A stretch of DNA of 48,367 bases, from positions 1-48,367 of the forward strand of contig JAOUEV010000023.1 of the NCBI GenBank assembly GCA_029858565.1, in the 5' to 3' direction. The translations under genes and the position numbers were made by a program. The notes below the pieces were generated by a model. It saw nothing but the letters and a program-made list of their open reading frames with translations, did not search any database and was not told the DNA's origin. This DNA is from Nitrospirota bacterium (GTDB taxonomy: Bacteria > Nitrospirota > UBA9217). This document shows positions 28,718 through 37,459 of the stretch, in pieces. How positions within the stretch are numbered: position 1 is the stretch's first letter; every line of letters begins with the position of its first letter.

Positions 28718-30172
28718 TCAAGCAGGGACCGCTCCTGCGAGCCTCATCTTGTGGTTCTTCTCGACGCCCCGCGACAGGAAAGTGAGCCCCGCGGCAAGAA
28801 CAAGTACCGCGGCCGCTGCCAGATAGGCGTCATCGTAGCTGCCGGTCCCCGATGTCTTCTTCGCGGCCTCGAACAGCTTCCCGGCAAGGAGCGGGAACAC
28901 GAAACCGCCGACGCCCCATGCCGTGAACACCAGTCCGTAATTGATGCCGAAGTTCTTCAGCCCGAAGTTGTCCTTGACCGCCGAGGGGAACACGGAAAGG
29001 CAGGCGCCGTAATTGAAGCCCAGCAGCATGGAAACAATGATAAATGCCGTCATGTCATGCAGGCCCGTTCGCAGCACCATCATCAGGACCGCCTGGAACA
29101 GGAAGATGATGAACATGGTCCAGATGCGGCCGATCCGGTCGGAGAGCATGCCCGCGATGATCCGGCCCGCGGCATTCCCGATGGCCAGCAGCGCCACAAG
29201 GATAAATCCCGCCTCGATCTTCCCGATCTTGGCTATGGTCGTGATGTTCCCGATGATCATGAGCCCGGCGCCCGAAGCGCAGGCGTACATGGTCCAGAGA
29301 AGATAGAAGAGCGGCGTCCTCAGGATCTCCAGGGGCCCCAGGTTCGACGCGGGAGCGTCGGCGGCCCGATGCCCGCCGGGAACAACATCGGGCGGCTGAT
29401 ACCCCGGCGGCGGGGCGACCAGGAACCGGGCCAGCGCCGTGACAATGATCATGAACCCGATGCCGAAATAGAACATGGTCCGGTGAATATTCCGTTCCTT
29501 CAGCGCCAGCAGCTGCGCCGCAGCGCCCTTCCGGGCGATGTCCTTTGCCTCCAGCTCCTGGGCGAAGTGGGTAATATCGGCGCCGCCGAACTCCGCCTGG
29601 GAGGTCGTCATGACCTTCCGGGCCGCGTCATAGTCCCTGTCAGCCAACTCCTTGGCCCGTGCCAGTTCCACGACCGCGGGTATCGGCTGACCGGTAAGCG
29701 TGAATCCCGAGAGATGGTTCGCGATCGGCGATATGTAGACCGAGGCAAGTCCGAACCCCGCCACCACGAGCCCCGCGATGAGGCCGGTCTTTCTGGCGGA
29801 GAACCATTTGACCGCCGGCGGCGTGGCCGACGCGTAGCCCAGACCGATGCCGGCTCCGGCGAACACGCCGAATCCGATCACGAACCAGAGCACGGTGTTC
29901 GCATAGGAGGCGATGATGCAGCCGATGCCCGTAAGGATCCCGCCTGCGGTGGCAACCCACCGCGGCCCGATCTTGTCCTGCAGCCTGCCGGCGGGAACCA
30001 TCACGAGAGCGAAGACGATGCAGGCGATGGAGTAGGGCAGCGCCTTGTCCGCGTCGGTCCACCCCCATTCAGCGGGGATCGCCTTCTTGATCACGCTCCA
30101 GGTGTAGAGCACGCCGAGGGCAAGATTGATCCCCATGCCCGCGAACGTCACGGTCCATCCCTTGTTCTTCAT
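28718..30172 (-). CDS. OFA-family (oxalate/formate antiporter-like) MFS transporter
   Basis: A 484-residue major facilitator with 12 membrane helices. The N-terminal GINLALGVLYTWSVIKKAIP is the signature of the OFA group, which includes OxlT. A loop of about 75 residues between helices 5/6 and 7 (about 165-240, charged and helical, with the repeated Ala/Glu/Lys of AQELEAKDIARKGAAAQ) is longer than in OxlT, as in the Nitrospirota/Desulfobacterota members. Substrates of the family are small carboxylates or unknown; no catabolic genes are adjacent. A GAGGAA site lies 5 nt before ATG. Heptamer-like repeat DNA lies upstream. Confidence 0.88.
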   Translation of the reverse strand: MKNKGWTVTFAGMGINLALGVLYTWSVIKKAIPAEWGWTDADKALPYSIACIVFALVMVPAGRLQDKIGPRWVATAGGILTGIGCIIASYANTVLWFVIGFGVFAGAGIGLGYASATPPAVKWFSARKTGLIAGLVVAGFGLASVYISPIANHLSGFTLTGQPIPAVVELARAKELADRDYDAARKVMTTSQAEFGGADITHFAQELEAKDIARKGAAAQLLALKERNIHRTMFYFGIGFMIIVTALARFLVAPPPGYQPPDVVPGGHRAADAPASNLGPLEILRTPLFYLLWTMYACASGAGLMIIGNITTIAKIGKIEAGFILVALLAIGNAAGRIIAGMLSDRIGRIWTMFIIFLFQAVLMMVLRTGLHDMTAFIIVSMLLGFNYGACLSVFPSAVKDNFGLKNFGINYGLVFTAWGVGGFVFPLLAGKLFEAAKKTSGTGSYDDAYLAAAAVLVLAAGLTFLSRGVEKNHKMRLAGAVPA

Positions 30173-30274
30173 GGCTGTTCCTCTTAGATCGCTTCAGATG
30201 GGTGCAAACAGTTCATAAAGGGAGGATAGCAAAGGGGGCGGGAAAAGTCCAATGACGGAACAGCTTAAAATAAC

Positions 30275-30368
30275 GATCCGCAGATCGCGCGGATTTTCAC
30301 AGATCATAGATCCAACTCGCCTGTTGGTTTATGAGGCAATCTGCGTCCATCTGCGCAATCTGCGGATC
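30275..30368. repeat. Word-repeat inverted arms with central hairpin
   Basis: Left arm GATCCGCAGATCGCGCGGATT and following (30275-30305); right arm GCAATCTGCG, TCCATCTGCG, CAATCTGCG, GATC (30334-30368), word period about 9-10. The arms are imperfect reverse complements. At the centre is a perfect CCAAC-TCGCCT-GTTGG hairpin (30312-30327). The rest of this gap holds nothing else I can support. Confidence 0.7.
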
Positions 30369-30407
30369 AGAGCTTTCTTTAATTATCCAGCGAATTGATT
30401 TGTTGAA

Positions 30408-31148
30408 TTACTTCTTCCCGTTCCCGCAGGCCGGGCATTCGGGGTCCTTCCGGATCTTGTACTTCTTGAAATCCGTGGTCGCCCCCTCCCAGACCAGGAG
30501 CTGGCCCTTCAGGTTCGAGCCCGTGCCTGCCAGATACTTGATCGCCTCCAGGGCCTGGAGCGAACCGATCACCGCGGGCGTGGCTCCGAGAACAGGAAAG
30601 ACCTCCTTGGGCGGCGCTTCCGGGAAAATGCACTGGAGGCACGGGGTCTCCGGGGACTGGACAAAGGAGAGCCTGCCGTCGGTGCCCCAGATGCTGCCGT
30701 AGACCAGCGGGATCTTCTTGCGGATCGCGCATTCGTTCAGCAGGAACCGCGTGGGGAAATTGTCCATGCAGTCCATGATCAGGTCCGCGTTCCCCACCAG
30801 CTCGTCCACGTTCTCGGCAACGATCTTGTCGGTGATCGCCGTGACGTTGATGTCGCCGTTCAGCCGTTCCAGCGTCATCTTTGCGGACACGGCCTTGTTC
30901 GTGCCGATCCGCGTGTGATCGTGCAGGATCTGGCGGTTCAGGTTCGACCAGTCGGGCGAATCGAAATCGCAGATCCTGATGTTCCCGATCCCCGCCACCG
31001 CGAGATAGATCGAGACCGGCGACCCCAGGCCGCCCGCTCCGGCGATGAAGACCGTCGAGTTCTTGATCTTCTTCTGGGTCGCCTCTCCCCAGCCTTCCAT
31101 CATCATCTGCCTGGTGTAACGCTTCTGTTCCTGTTCTGATAAGCTCAT
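30408..31148 (-). CDS. ThiF/MoeB/HesA-family adenylyltransferase (E1-like)
   Basis: A 246-residue E1-like enzyme. The nucleotide loop is FIAGAGGLGSPVSIYLAVAG (about 33-52), followed by NIRICDFDSPDWSNLNRQIL with the Asp and Arg used in adenylation. Two Cys pairs, CLQC and CPAC, form the structural zinc site. It activates the C-terminal Gly-Gly of a ThiS/MoaD-like sulfur carrier. Which one is unclear: no thiS, moaD or thiG gene is near and there is no C-terminal rhodanese domain. GGGGAGG lies 5 nt before the ATG at 31148, excluding the longer open frame. A word repeat separates it from DUF2156 upstream. Confidence 0.9.
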   Translation of the reverse strand: MSLSEQEQKRYTRQMMMEGWGEATQKKIKNSTVFIAGAGGLGSPVSIYLAVAGIGNIRICDFDSPDWSNLNRQILHDHTRIGTNKAVSAKMTLERLNGDINVTAITDKIVAENVDELVGNADLIMDCMDNFPTRFLLNECAIRKKIPLVYGSIWGTDGRLSFVQSPETPCLQCIFPEAPPKEVFPVLGATPAVIGSLQALEAIKYLAGTGSNLKGQLLVWEGATTDFKKYKIRKDPECPACGNGKK

Positions 31149-31203
31149 GCCATCCTCCCCTGGATGCATCAAAGTCAAACTGATTACAAACACTTCATTC
31201 TCG

Positions 31204-31288
31204 CACAAAGCCACGAAGAGCACGAAGAACTGCGCAGGATTCTTGAATCGAGAAGCACGCCTAACCTTCGTGATTTTGTGCCTTCGTG
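31204..31288. repeat. Octamer-word inverted arms with central hairpin
   Basis: Left arm CACAAAGC, CACGAAGA, GCACGAAGA (31204-31228). Right arm CCTTCGTG, ATTTTGTG, CCTTCGTG (31265-31288, exact 8-nt period). They are reverse complements. The centre is a perfect GATTC-TT-GAATC hairpin (31238-31249). It lies between the DUF2156 stop (31311) and ThiF start (31148). Confidence 0.75.
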
Positions 31289-31310
31289 AGAGACATGCCT
31301 TTGACGTTCG

Positions 31311-32165
31311 TCACTTCCTCAGGCTCACCCGCGCCTTTTTCACCATCCCGTCGGGCACGTACGATGACTTGAAGACCCGCAGGTTCTCCTTGTCCAGGTC
31401 CTGCTCCAGGTTCAGGTACTTGTACTTCGGCGGCAGGATCTTGGCGAAGTTGTTGAACAGGTACTGATATACACCCTTGAACCTGGTGCGCGCCTTGGCG
31501 AAATGGAGCACAAAAGTCTCGTCATTGATCTCCTCGCCGAGCACGAACCCGGCAGGCTCGCCCTCGGCGTAGTAGATCCCGCCGCACAGGATCAGCTCGT
31601 CATACAACTGCAGGGCTTCTTTGCAGGGACCGTAGTCGGTCGACGCGGGATCGACGCCCAGTTCGTCCCTCCACGCGTCCAGCACATACCGGGCGTCAGC
31701 CAGGCGGTCGCTGGTGAGCGGACGGGCCTCATGGGAGTAGGACTCAACGAACTGCTTCAGCAGGTTACGCTTCTTGTGCAGTTTCCGTCCGGCGTAGGAG
31801 CTCATCTTCTCCACCGTATAAAGGTAGTCGGCATCGCCGTCGAGGAACGTCGCTTCGAACCGGTCCTGCGGAAAGCTGGAAAGCCACGGTTCGGGGATCG
31901 GAAAGAGGAAATCCGCATCCTCAAGCTGGTCCTCGATGCAGGCCGTGCCCATGCGATCAACATGCTCCGTAAGCATCACATAGGTGCGGCCGTCATAGGT
32001 TTTGCCGCGCACGAATACATGGTCCCCGAGCACCACATCGTACTCGTGATTGTCACGAAAGAGGTAGAGGTTTGCAAAGCTGTATTCCGACAAAGGCTCG
32101 GAGATGTCCCGGAGCCGCTTGAACAGAAGATCCTTGTGCTGAAGTCCCAGGCGCTCGCGCTGCAT
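31311..32165 (-). CDS. DUF2156 protein (LPG-synthetase C-terminal-like acyltransferase)
   Basis: About 284 residues with a GNAT-like double domain, as in the soluble part of phosphatidylglycerol lysyltransferase (MprF) but without its membrane half. Typical parts are FANLYLFRDNHEYDV (about 32-46), YLYTVEKMSSYAGRKLHKKR with the GRK...KR motif (about 112-131) and the closing YLNLEQDLDKENLRVFKSSY (about 253-272). MprF-like enzymes move an aminoacyl group from tRNA to lipid; stand-alone members are of unknown substrate. The ATG at 32165 gives the family N-terminus and has no ribosome site; a TTGCCA/TATTAT promoter ends 7 nt before it. Confidence 0.82.
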   Translation of the reverse strand: MQRERLGLQHKDLLFKRLRDISEPLSEYSFANLYLFRDNHEYDVVLGDHVFVRGKTYDGRTYVMLTEHVDRMGTACIEDQLEDADFLFPIPEPWLSSFPQDRFEATFLDGDADYLYTVEKMSSYAGRKLHKKRNLLKQFVESYSHEARPLTSDRLADARYVLDAWRDELGVDPASTDYGPCKEALQLYDELILCGGIYYAEGEPAGFVLGEEINDETFVLHFAKARTRFKGVYQYLFNNFAKILPPKYKYLNLEQDLDKENLRVFKSSYVPDGMVKKARVSLRK

Positions 32166-32172
32166 AGAGTGA

Positions 32173-32201
32173 ATAATAGTGTGTTTTTCTGCTCTTGGCA
32201 A
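32173..32201 (-). promoter_or_regulatory. Promoter of DUF2156 (leaderless geometry)
   Basis: TTGCCA (32201-32196) and TATTAT (32178-32173) are 17 bp apart on the minus strand (5/6 and 5/6). The -10 box ends 7 nt before the ATG at 32165, and no Shine-Dalgarno sequence is present. Confidence 0.55.
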
Positions 32202-32232
32202 AGCTTTTTCTCACATCCCGGCCGGGCGGACC

Positions 32233-32261
32233 TTGAAACTTATGCTGAAATATGCTACAAG
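32233..32261 (+). promoter_or_regulatory. Promoter of the STAS-like gene, divergent from DUF2156
   Basis: TTGAAA (32233-32238) and TACAAG (32256-32261) are 17 bp apart. The start codon at 32293 is about 31 bp beyond, with a clear ribosome site. It lies back to back with the DUF2156 promoter. Confidence 0.45.
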
Positions 32262-32292
32262 AACCCTAACAGATCCGCACAGGGGGGGGACC

Positions 32293-32655
32293 ATGAGCCG
32301 CGTACAGTTCATCGAACATAAAGGCAAGAAGATCCTGCATATGAACTTTTCCCATTGCAAGCCCGACGAGGTCCTGTCCATCATCGACCAGGCAAAGCCG
32401 GTCATCGCGGCCCAGCCTCCCAAGTCCCTCTGCACCCTCACGGACGTCACCGAAACAGGCTTCAACACCAAAGTGTCCGACTCGATGAAAGAGTTCGTGA
32501 CCCACAACAAGCCCTTTATCGTTGCTTCGGCCGTGGTCGGCGTCACCGGGCTGAAGCAGATCATCTTCAACGCGGTCATGAAGTTCAGCGGCCGCGAACT
32601 CCATGCCTTCGATACCCTGGACAAGGCAAAAGACTGGCTCTCGGAACATTCGTAA
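32293..32655 (+). CDS. STAS/SpoIIAA-like small protein
   Basis: A 120-residue soluble alpha/beta protein. Strand HKGKKILHMNFSH is followed by a helix with CKPDEVLSIIDQAKPVIAAQ, strand SLCTLTDVTETGF, helix SDSMKEFVTHNKPFIVASAVVG and a C-terminal helix with DTLDKAKDWLSEH. This order resembles the SpoIIAA-like/STAS fold. No regulatory Ser position can be named with confidence. A GGGGGGGA ribosome site lies 2-9 nt before the ATG. It reads away from DUF2156 and towards the UspA gene, with 176 bp of pyrimidine-rich DNA between them. Function is unknown. Confidence 0.65.
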   Translation: MSRVQFIEHKGKKILHMNFSHCKPDEVLSIIDQAKPVIAAQPPKSLCTLTDVTETGFNTKVSDSMKEFVTHNKPFIVASAVVGVTGLKQIIFNAVMKFSGRELHAFDTLDKAKDWLSEHS

Positions 32656-32831
32656 AACGTTGTACTCTGCCGCTTTACAGCTTAGCGCTTATCACTGGTC
32701 TCATAGCCCTTGTTTATCTGGCACTGCCTTTTCTGATCCTTCTTTGCCTTTTAGCCCTTCTGTAGCTTTTATATTCCGCCTTTTCTTCACCATCCCTTTC
32801 CTTGCCTTTCCGCTTCTGCTATCCTTGAATC

Positions 32832-33668
32832 ATGTACCGGAAGATCCTGACCGCGGTGAACGAACATGTCAATTCCGAGGTCGCGGCGCGCTATGCCAAG
32901 CACCTCGCCCGGATCACCGGCGCGCGTCTGCTGATCTGCTCGGTGCGGGAACCGGGCCAGCCGGAGCGTTCTTTCGACCTTGCCCGCGAAGCTGCGAAGC
33001 GGATCCAGCACCGGGCGCGGGAACTGGACATCGAGGCCGAAACCATCTTCACCGGCGGACGACCCCTGCCGGCGATCAGCGCCGTGGTCCGGTCCGAAGG
33101 CGTGGACCTCGCGGTCGTCGCAACCCGCCGCAAGGACGTGCGCCGGCAGTTCAACGCGCGATCCCTCCGGTCCCGCAGCGTGCTTCTCCGGCTTCCCTGC
33201 GCGGTCGCGCTCGTCCATGTGGTGCACCTGGGCAGGACCCACCCCAGCGAGATCCTCGTCCCCCTCAAGGAACACATCAAGGACATCCCCTCCCGCGCTT
33301 TCTTCACCGCCATGACCGCGAAGGCCTTCGGCGCCAAGGTCCACCTGTTCCACGTAATGCGGCCGCTGCGGACGTTCTTCCAGGGTGAAGTGCACCTGCG
33401 GCCGCTGGAAGAGGAGGGGAAGCTCGCACCCGATCTCTCCCGCTTCATCAACCACCTTGACGGCTATCACGTGGAACATGAGCGGCACCTCGCGCCGGGC
33501 GTGGCAGGAAAGAGCATAACCATCGAAGCGGCATCCCGCCGCAGGGACCTGATCATCATGGGAGCCAGCGAACGCGGGATCATTGACTTCCTGCTGCGCG
33601 GAAATCCCATGGAGTACGTGCTCCGGGAGACCCCGTGCAACCTCATCATTCTGAAAACCAGGGATTAA
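32832..33668 (+). CDS. Tandem UspA-domain universal stress protein
   Basis: A 278-residue protein with two Usp domains. The first begins MYRKILTAVNEHVNSEVAAR and lacks a complete ATP-binding glycine motif. The second (about 140-278) begins GRTHPSEILVPLKEHIKD and ends with GASERGIIDFLLRGNPMEYVLRETPCNLIIL, the G-x2-G-x8/9-G type nucleotide site. Tandem Usp proteins are usually cytoplasmic energy or stress sensors. There is no ribosome site; a TATCCT box (32820-32825) ends 6 nt before the ATG. Repeat-rich DNA flanks both sides, and a cation ATPase gene follows in the same direction. Confidence 0.85.
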   Translation: MYRKILTAVNEHVNSEVAARYAKHLARITGARLLICSVREPGQPERSFDLAREAAKRIQHRARELDIEAETIFTGGRPLPAISAVVRSEGVDLAVVATRRKDVRRQFNARSLRSRSVLLRLPCAVALVHVVHLGRTHPSEILVPLKEHIKDIPSRAFFTAMTAKAFGAKVHLFHVMRPLRTFFQGEVHLRPLEEEGKLAPDLSRFINHLDGYHVEHERHLAPGVAGKSITIEAASRRRDLIIMGASERGIIDFLLRGNPMEYVLRETPCNLIILKTRD

Positions 33669-33791
33669 GAAGCTAAAGACGGGCTATGAGAACAACAAGG
33701 GCTAGATGAATCAGGGCTAGAGGGATAAGCCGGGAATCAGAGATGCGTTGCAACAGGATTTCTGATCGCGCCTCTCCTTGCTCCTTGCATC

Positions 33792-33819
33792 TTACCCCTT
33801 ACCTCTTACCCCTTACACC
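33792..33819. repeat. Four-copy heptamer repeat before the P-type ATPase
   Basis: TTACCCC, TTACCTC, TTACCCC, TTACACC with an exact 7-nt period, ending 14 bp before the ATPase ATG. The remaining spacer is pyrimidine-only, so the gene has no Shine-Dalgarno sequence. Two AGGGCTAGA words near 33701-33722 may be a decayed second array. Confidence 0.65.
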
Positions 33820-33833
33820 TTCTCTTTCTTTCT

Positions 33834-36494
33834 ATGAAGATCAACGAATTCACCCGCGAAGAGGTCTTCAACAACCTCGTTACTTCCCCCGCCGGTCTTG
33901 ACAGCGACGAGGCAAAACGGCGTCTGGCCGAGTTCGGGCCGAACGCCATCCGCCGAACGCACCGGCGGCCGCTCGCGCTGCGGTTCCTTGAACAGTTCAC
34001 CCACTTTCTCGCGCTGCTCCTCTGGCTTGCCGCGGGCCTTGCTTTCCTTTCCGAGTACCTGAACCCGGCCGAGGGCATGCTGACCCTCGGTCTCGCCATC
34101 ATCGGGGTCATCGTCATCAACGCGGTCTTCACCTTTGTACAGGAATACCGGGCCGAGAAGGCGCTCGAGGCCCTGAAACGCATGCTCCCCTTCCGCGTCA
34201 CGGCCCTGCGGAACAACAGCGAACTGCAGATACCGGCCGAGGAGGTGGTGCCGGGCGATGTGATCCGGCTGAGCGAAGGAGACAAGGTGCCGGCCGATAT
34301 CCGCCTGATCGAGGCAAGCGGCCTCCGGGTGAACAACTCCGCGCTTACCGGCGAGTCCGAGCCCGTGGGCCGCCGCACGGACCCCGTTCCCGGCGACCCG
34401 ATCAACAGCACCAACATCGCCTTTGCCGGCACCGCTGTCGTGAGCGGCAGCGGCACGGGCGTGGCCTACGCCACGGGAATGCGCTCCGAGTTCGGCAGGA
34501 TCGCCCAGCTCACCGGCTCGGTCTCTCCCGGGCTGTCACCGCTCCAGAAGGAGATCGCCCGGGTCACCCGCGTGGTTGCCGCCATCGCCGTGGTCATGGG
34601 TGTGGTGTTCTTTGCGGGCGGCCACTTCACCGGCAGGCCCTTCTGGCAGAACTTCCTTTTCGCCGTGGGGATCATCGTGGCCAATGTTCCCGAGGGACTG
34701 CTGCCCACGGTCACGCTCGCCCTGGCCATGGGCAGCCAGCGCATGGCGAAGCGGAACGCCCTGATCCGCACGCTCACCGCGGTCGAGACCCTCGGGTCGG
34801 TCACGGTCATCTGCACGGACAAGACCGGCACGCTCACCCAGAACCGCATGGCGGTCGCCAAGCTCTGGGTCGACGAAGAGCTGGTCGAGCCTTCGGCACC
34901 CGTGGGCTCCGAAACGCACCGCCTGCTCTTCACGGCCGCGGGGCTCTGCAACAACGCCCGGTTCGTCGATGGCGAGTACCGGGGCGATCCCACCGAGACC
35001 GCCCTGCTGCGCGCCAGCCGCGAAGCGCTTGGCGGGCTCGATGCGAAGCGTTTTTACGAGGTCCCCTTTGACGCGGAACGAAAGATGATGTCCACGATGA
35101 ACGCGCTGCAGCACGGCACGGTTGTCCTGGCCAAGGGCGCGCTCGAGCGCGTGCTGCCGCTCTGCACTTCCATCATGGACAACGGGCGCAGCGAACCGCT
35201 CTCCGCGGAGCGTCGGGATGACATCACCCACGCCTATCATGTGCTGATGGACATGGGACTGCGAGTGCTGGCCTTTGCATGCCGGCCGGTGACCGGCGAC
35301 GCGGCGGCTGACGCGGCTGCAGAGGATATCGAACACAACCTTGTCTTTCTCGGCCTCATGGGGCTCCAGGACCCGCCGCGGCCCGAGGTGCCTGCGGCAA
35401 TTGCCAAATGCCGGCAGGCCGGGGTCCGCATTGTCATGATCACCGGCGACGCGACCAGGACCGCCGTCGCCATTGCCAGGCAGATCGGCCTGGCAACTGA
35501 GCGTCCCGTGGCTATCGACGGCCAGACCTTCAGCCTGCTGAACGACCGGGAGCTGAAGCAGAAGCTCGGCGAGCGGGAACTGCTCTTCACGCGCATGACG
35601 CCCAAGCACAAGCTGCGCGTGGTCTCCATGCTGAAACAGCAGGGCGAGGTGGTTGCCGTGACCGGGGACGGGGTGAACGACGCGCCGGCGCTGAAACGCG
35701 CCGACATCGGCATCGCCATGGGACTGTCCGGCACGGACGTTGCCAAGGAGGCCGCGGACATGGTCCTGCTGGACGATAACTTCGCCACGATCGTGAACGC
35801 CATGGAAGAGGGGCGCACGGTCTACGAGAACATCAAGAAGTTCATCACCTATATTTTCGCGTCCAACATCCCGGAGATCGTGCCCTATCTCGCCTATATC
35901 ATCTTCCGCATTCCCCTGCCGCTCACGATCATGCAGATCCTGGCGGTGGACCTCGGCACGGACATGCTTCCCGCGCTCGCGCTCGGCTCCGAGCGCCCCA
36001 CGCCCGGCGTGATGCAGCAGCCGCCGAGGAAGCCGACGGACCGCCTGATCACCCTCGGCCTCATGGCGCGGGCCTATCTCTTCCTCGGACCCATCGAGGC
36101 GCTGGCATGCATGTTCGGCTTCTTCTGGGTGCTCCGGGGCGGCGGATGGGACTGGGGAAGGGACATCAGTTCGCTGGACCCGCTCTATCTTCAGGCCACG
36201 ACAGCCTGCCTCACCGCCATCATCGTGACGCAGATCGCGAACGTCTTCGCCTGCCGGTCCCTGCGCGAGTCGATATTCACCATCGGCATCACGAACAACA
36301 GGCTGGTCTTCCTGGGCATCAGCGTCGAGATCCTGCTCCAGCTCTTTATCGTGTACCACCCGGTGGGCAACGCGATCTTCTCCACCGCCCCACTTCCCGC
36401 CGGGACCTGGCTGGTGCTCGCGCCCTTTGCCGTGCTGCTGCTCGCGGCCGAGGAAACGCGGAAGTATCTGCTGCGAAGAACGAGCCCTGCTTGA
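33834..36494 (+). CDS. P2-type cation-transporting ATPase resembling the Na/K (P2C) group
   Basis: An 886-residue P-type ATPase of P2 length. It has a cation-transporter N-domain (MKINEFTREEVFNNLV start), actuator loop LTGESEPV, phosphorylation site ICTDKTGTLT with Asp329, and hinge TGDGVNDAPALKRADIGIAMG. TM4 reads VANVPEGLLPTVTLALAMG and TM6 AVDLGTDMLPALALGSERP; both match the Na+,K+- and H+,K+-ATPase pattern better than the SERCA-type AIPEGLP. Ten membrane helices are present. No beta subunit gene is seen, as expected in bacteria. The transported ion is unproven. The UspA gene lies upstream. No ribosome site is present; the start is chosen from the family N-terminus. Confidence 0.9.
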   Translation: MKINEFTREEVFNNLVTSPAGLDSDEAKRRLAEFGPNAIRRTHRRPLALRFLEQFTHFLALLLWLAAGLAFLSEYLNPAEGMLTLGLAIIGVIVINAVFTFVQEYRAEKALEALKRMLPFRVTALRNNSELQIPAEEVVPGDVIRLSEGDKVPADIRLIEASGLRVNNSALTGESEPVGRRTDPVPGDPINSTNIAFAGTAVVSGSGTGVAYATGMRSEFGRIAQLTGSVSPGLSPLQKEIARVTRVVAAIAVVMGVVFFAGGHFTGRPFWQNFLFAVGIIVANVPEGLLPTVTLALAMGSQRMAKRNALIRTLTAVETLGSVTVICTDKTGTLTQNRMAVAKLWVDEELVEPSAPVGSETHRLLFTAAGLCNNARFVDGEYRGDPTETALLRASREALGGLDAKRFYEVPFDAERKMMSTMNALQHGTVVLAKGALERVLPLCTSIMDNGRSEPLSAERRDDITHAYHVLMDMGLRVLAFACRPVTGDAAADAAAEDIEHNLVFLGLMGLQDPPRPEVPAAIAKCRQAGVRIVMITGDATRTAVAIARQIGLATERPVAIDGQTFSLLNDRELKQKLGERELLFTRMTPKHKLRVVSMLKQQGEVVAVTGDGVNDAPALKRADIGIAMGLSGTDVAKEAADMVLLDDNFATIVNAMEEGRTVYENIKKFITYIFASNIPEIVPYLAYIIFRIPLPLTIMQILAVDLGTDMLPALALGSERPTPGVMQQPPRKPTDRLITLGLMARAYLFLGPIEALACMFGFFWVLRGGGWDWGRDISSLDPLYLQATTACLTAIIVTQIANVFACRSLRESIFTIGITNNRLVFLGISVEILLQLFIVYHPVGNAIFSTAPLPAGTWLVLAPFAVLLLAAEETRKYLLRRTSPA

Positions 36495-36518
36495 TTCGAT
36501 GCTGAGGTGTGTTATAAT
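36491..36518 (+). promoter_or_regulatory. Promoter of the corrinoid methyltransferase-like gene
   Basis: TTGATT (36491-36496) and a perfect TATAAT (36513-36518) are 16 bp apart. The -35 box overlaps the stop codon of the ATPase gene. Start of transcription should be about 12 nt before the ATG. Confidence 0.55.
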
Positions 36519-36536
36519 CCGGGGAAGGGGGGTACC

Positions 36537-37319
36537 ATGCTGGTCATTGCCGACAACCTGAACGTGCGGAACGCGGTCTGGCGGGAAGCGCTCAAGAAGC
36601 AGGACCGTAAGGCGATCGAGACCCTGGCGCAAGAACTGACGGCTCTGGGCGCGGACATGATCAGCGTCCAGACGTCCTCCGACGGAAGCGGTGACGAGGA
36701 CGCACTCCCCTTTGCCGTGGAAGCGCTCCAGCACGACACCGCGCTGCCTCTCTGCCTGGACTCACGGAACCTCAAGGCGCTCAGGCGCGCGGTCTCCGTG
36801 ACCAAAGAGCCTCCGCTCATCAATTATCTTTCAGCTGACGAGAAGAAAAGCGATGACATCCTGAGGCTCGTGCGGGAATCGAAATCTTCCCTCGTGCTTC
36901 GCGCGTTAAAGGGAACGGTCCCGGTGACGCTCGAGGCACGGCTCCTGATCCTTGAGAACCTGCTGGAACAGGCGAATGCCGCGGACATTCCCAATGAACG
37001 GCTCTATGCCGACCCGTCGGTCGTCCACATCGGCGGCGGTTCGGGCCAGGAGCACCTTCAGCACGCCCACGAGTCCCTGAACGCGCTCCATTCCCTGATC
37101 GATCCGCCGATCAACACAACGGTCTGGGTCTCGAACGTCACCGCGGGCCTTCCTCAGAAGACCAGAAGTCTCGTGGCCTCGTCCTTCCTTACCTACCTTG
37201 CCGGCGCCGGACTTACGGCGGCTTTTCTCGATGTCCGCGACCGGGAGCTGATGAAAGCTGTCTATCTCATCCGGACCTTCCGAGACGAGACCGTGTTCAC
37301 GCCCGCTGATCTGGCGTGA
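36537..37319 (+). CDS. Pterin-binding methyltransferase related to AcsE (MeTr)
   Basis: A 260-residue TIM barrel of the pterin-binding family that includes the methyltetrahydrofolate:corrinoid iron-sulfur protein methyltransferase of the Wood-Ljungdahl pathway. It keeps LCLDSRN (pterin Asp), the Asn in PPLINYLSADE, YADPSVVHI and WVSNVTAGLP with the Asn that assists methyl transfer. It differs at two places: the N-terminal motif is ADNLNVR instead of GERINGM, and the ALDLNVG strand reads MISVQTS. The reaction may therefore use another pterin or serve another acceptor. GGGGGG lies 5 nt before the ATG. No CFeSP or carbon monoxide dehydrogenase gene is in the window. Confidence 0.75.
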   Translation: MLVIADNLNVRNAVWREALKKQDRKAIETLAQELTALGADMISVQTSSDGSGDEDALPFAVEALQHDTALPLCLDSRNLKALRRAVSVTKEPPLINYLSADEKKSDDILRLVRESKSSLVLRALKGTVPVTLEARLLILENLLEQANAADIPNERLYADPSVVHIGGGSGQEHLQHAHESLNALHSLIDPPINTTVWVSNVTAGLPQKTRSLVASSFLTYLAGAGLTAAFLDVRDRELMKAVYLIRTFRDETVFTPADLA

Positions 37320-37355
37320 GGGAATCTGTGGTGTCTTGATACAAATCCAACAGTA

Positions 37356-37384
37356 TTGACAAAAAGATCAAGCTAAGCAATAAT
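37356..37384 (+). promoter_or_regulatory. Promoter of the vsr-M-R island
   Basis: TTGACA (37356-37361) and AATAAT (37379-37384) are 17 bp apart (6/6 and 5/6), about 75 bp before the Vsr start. Confidence 0.6.
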
Positions 37385-37459
37385 GCGGTATGCACCAACG
37401 CACTTCTCGATGGACGAATCTCAGGGCAGAGCACCGCTAGTCCGCATCCGGAATTAGCT

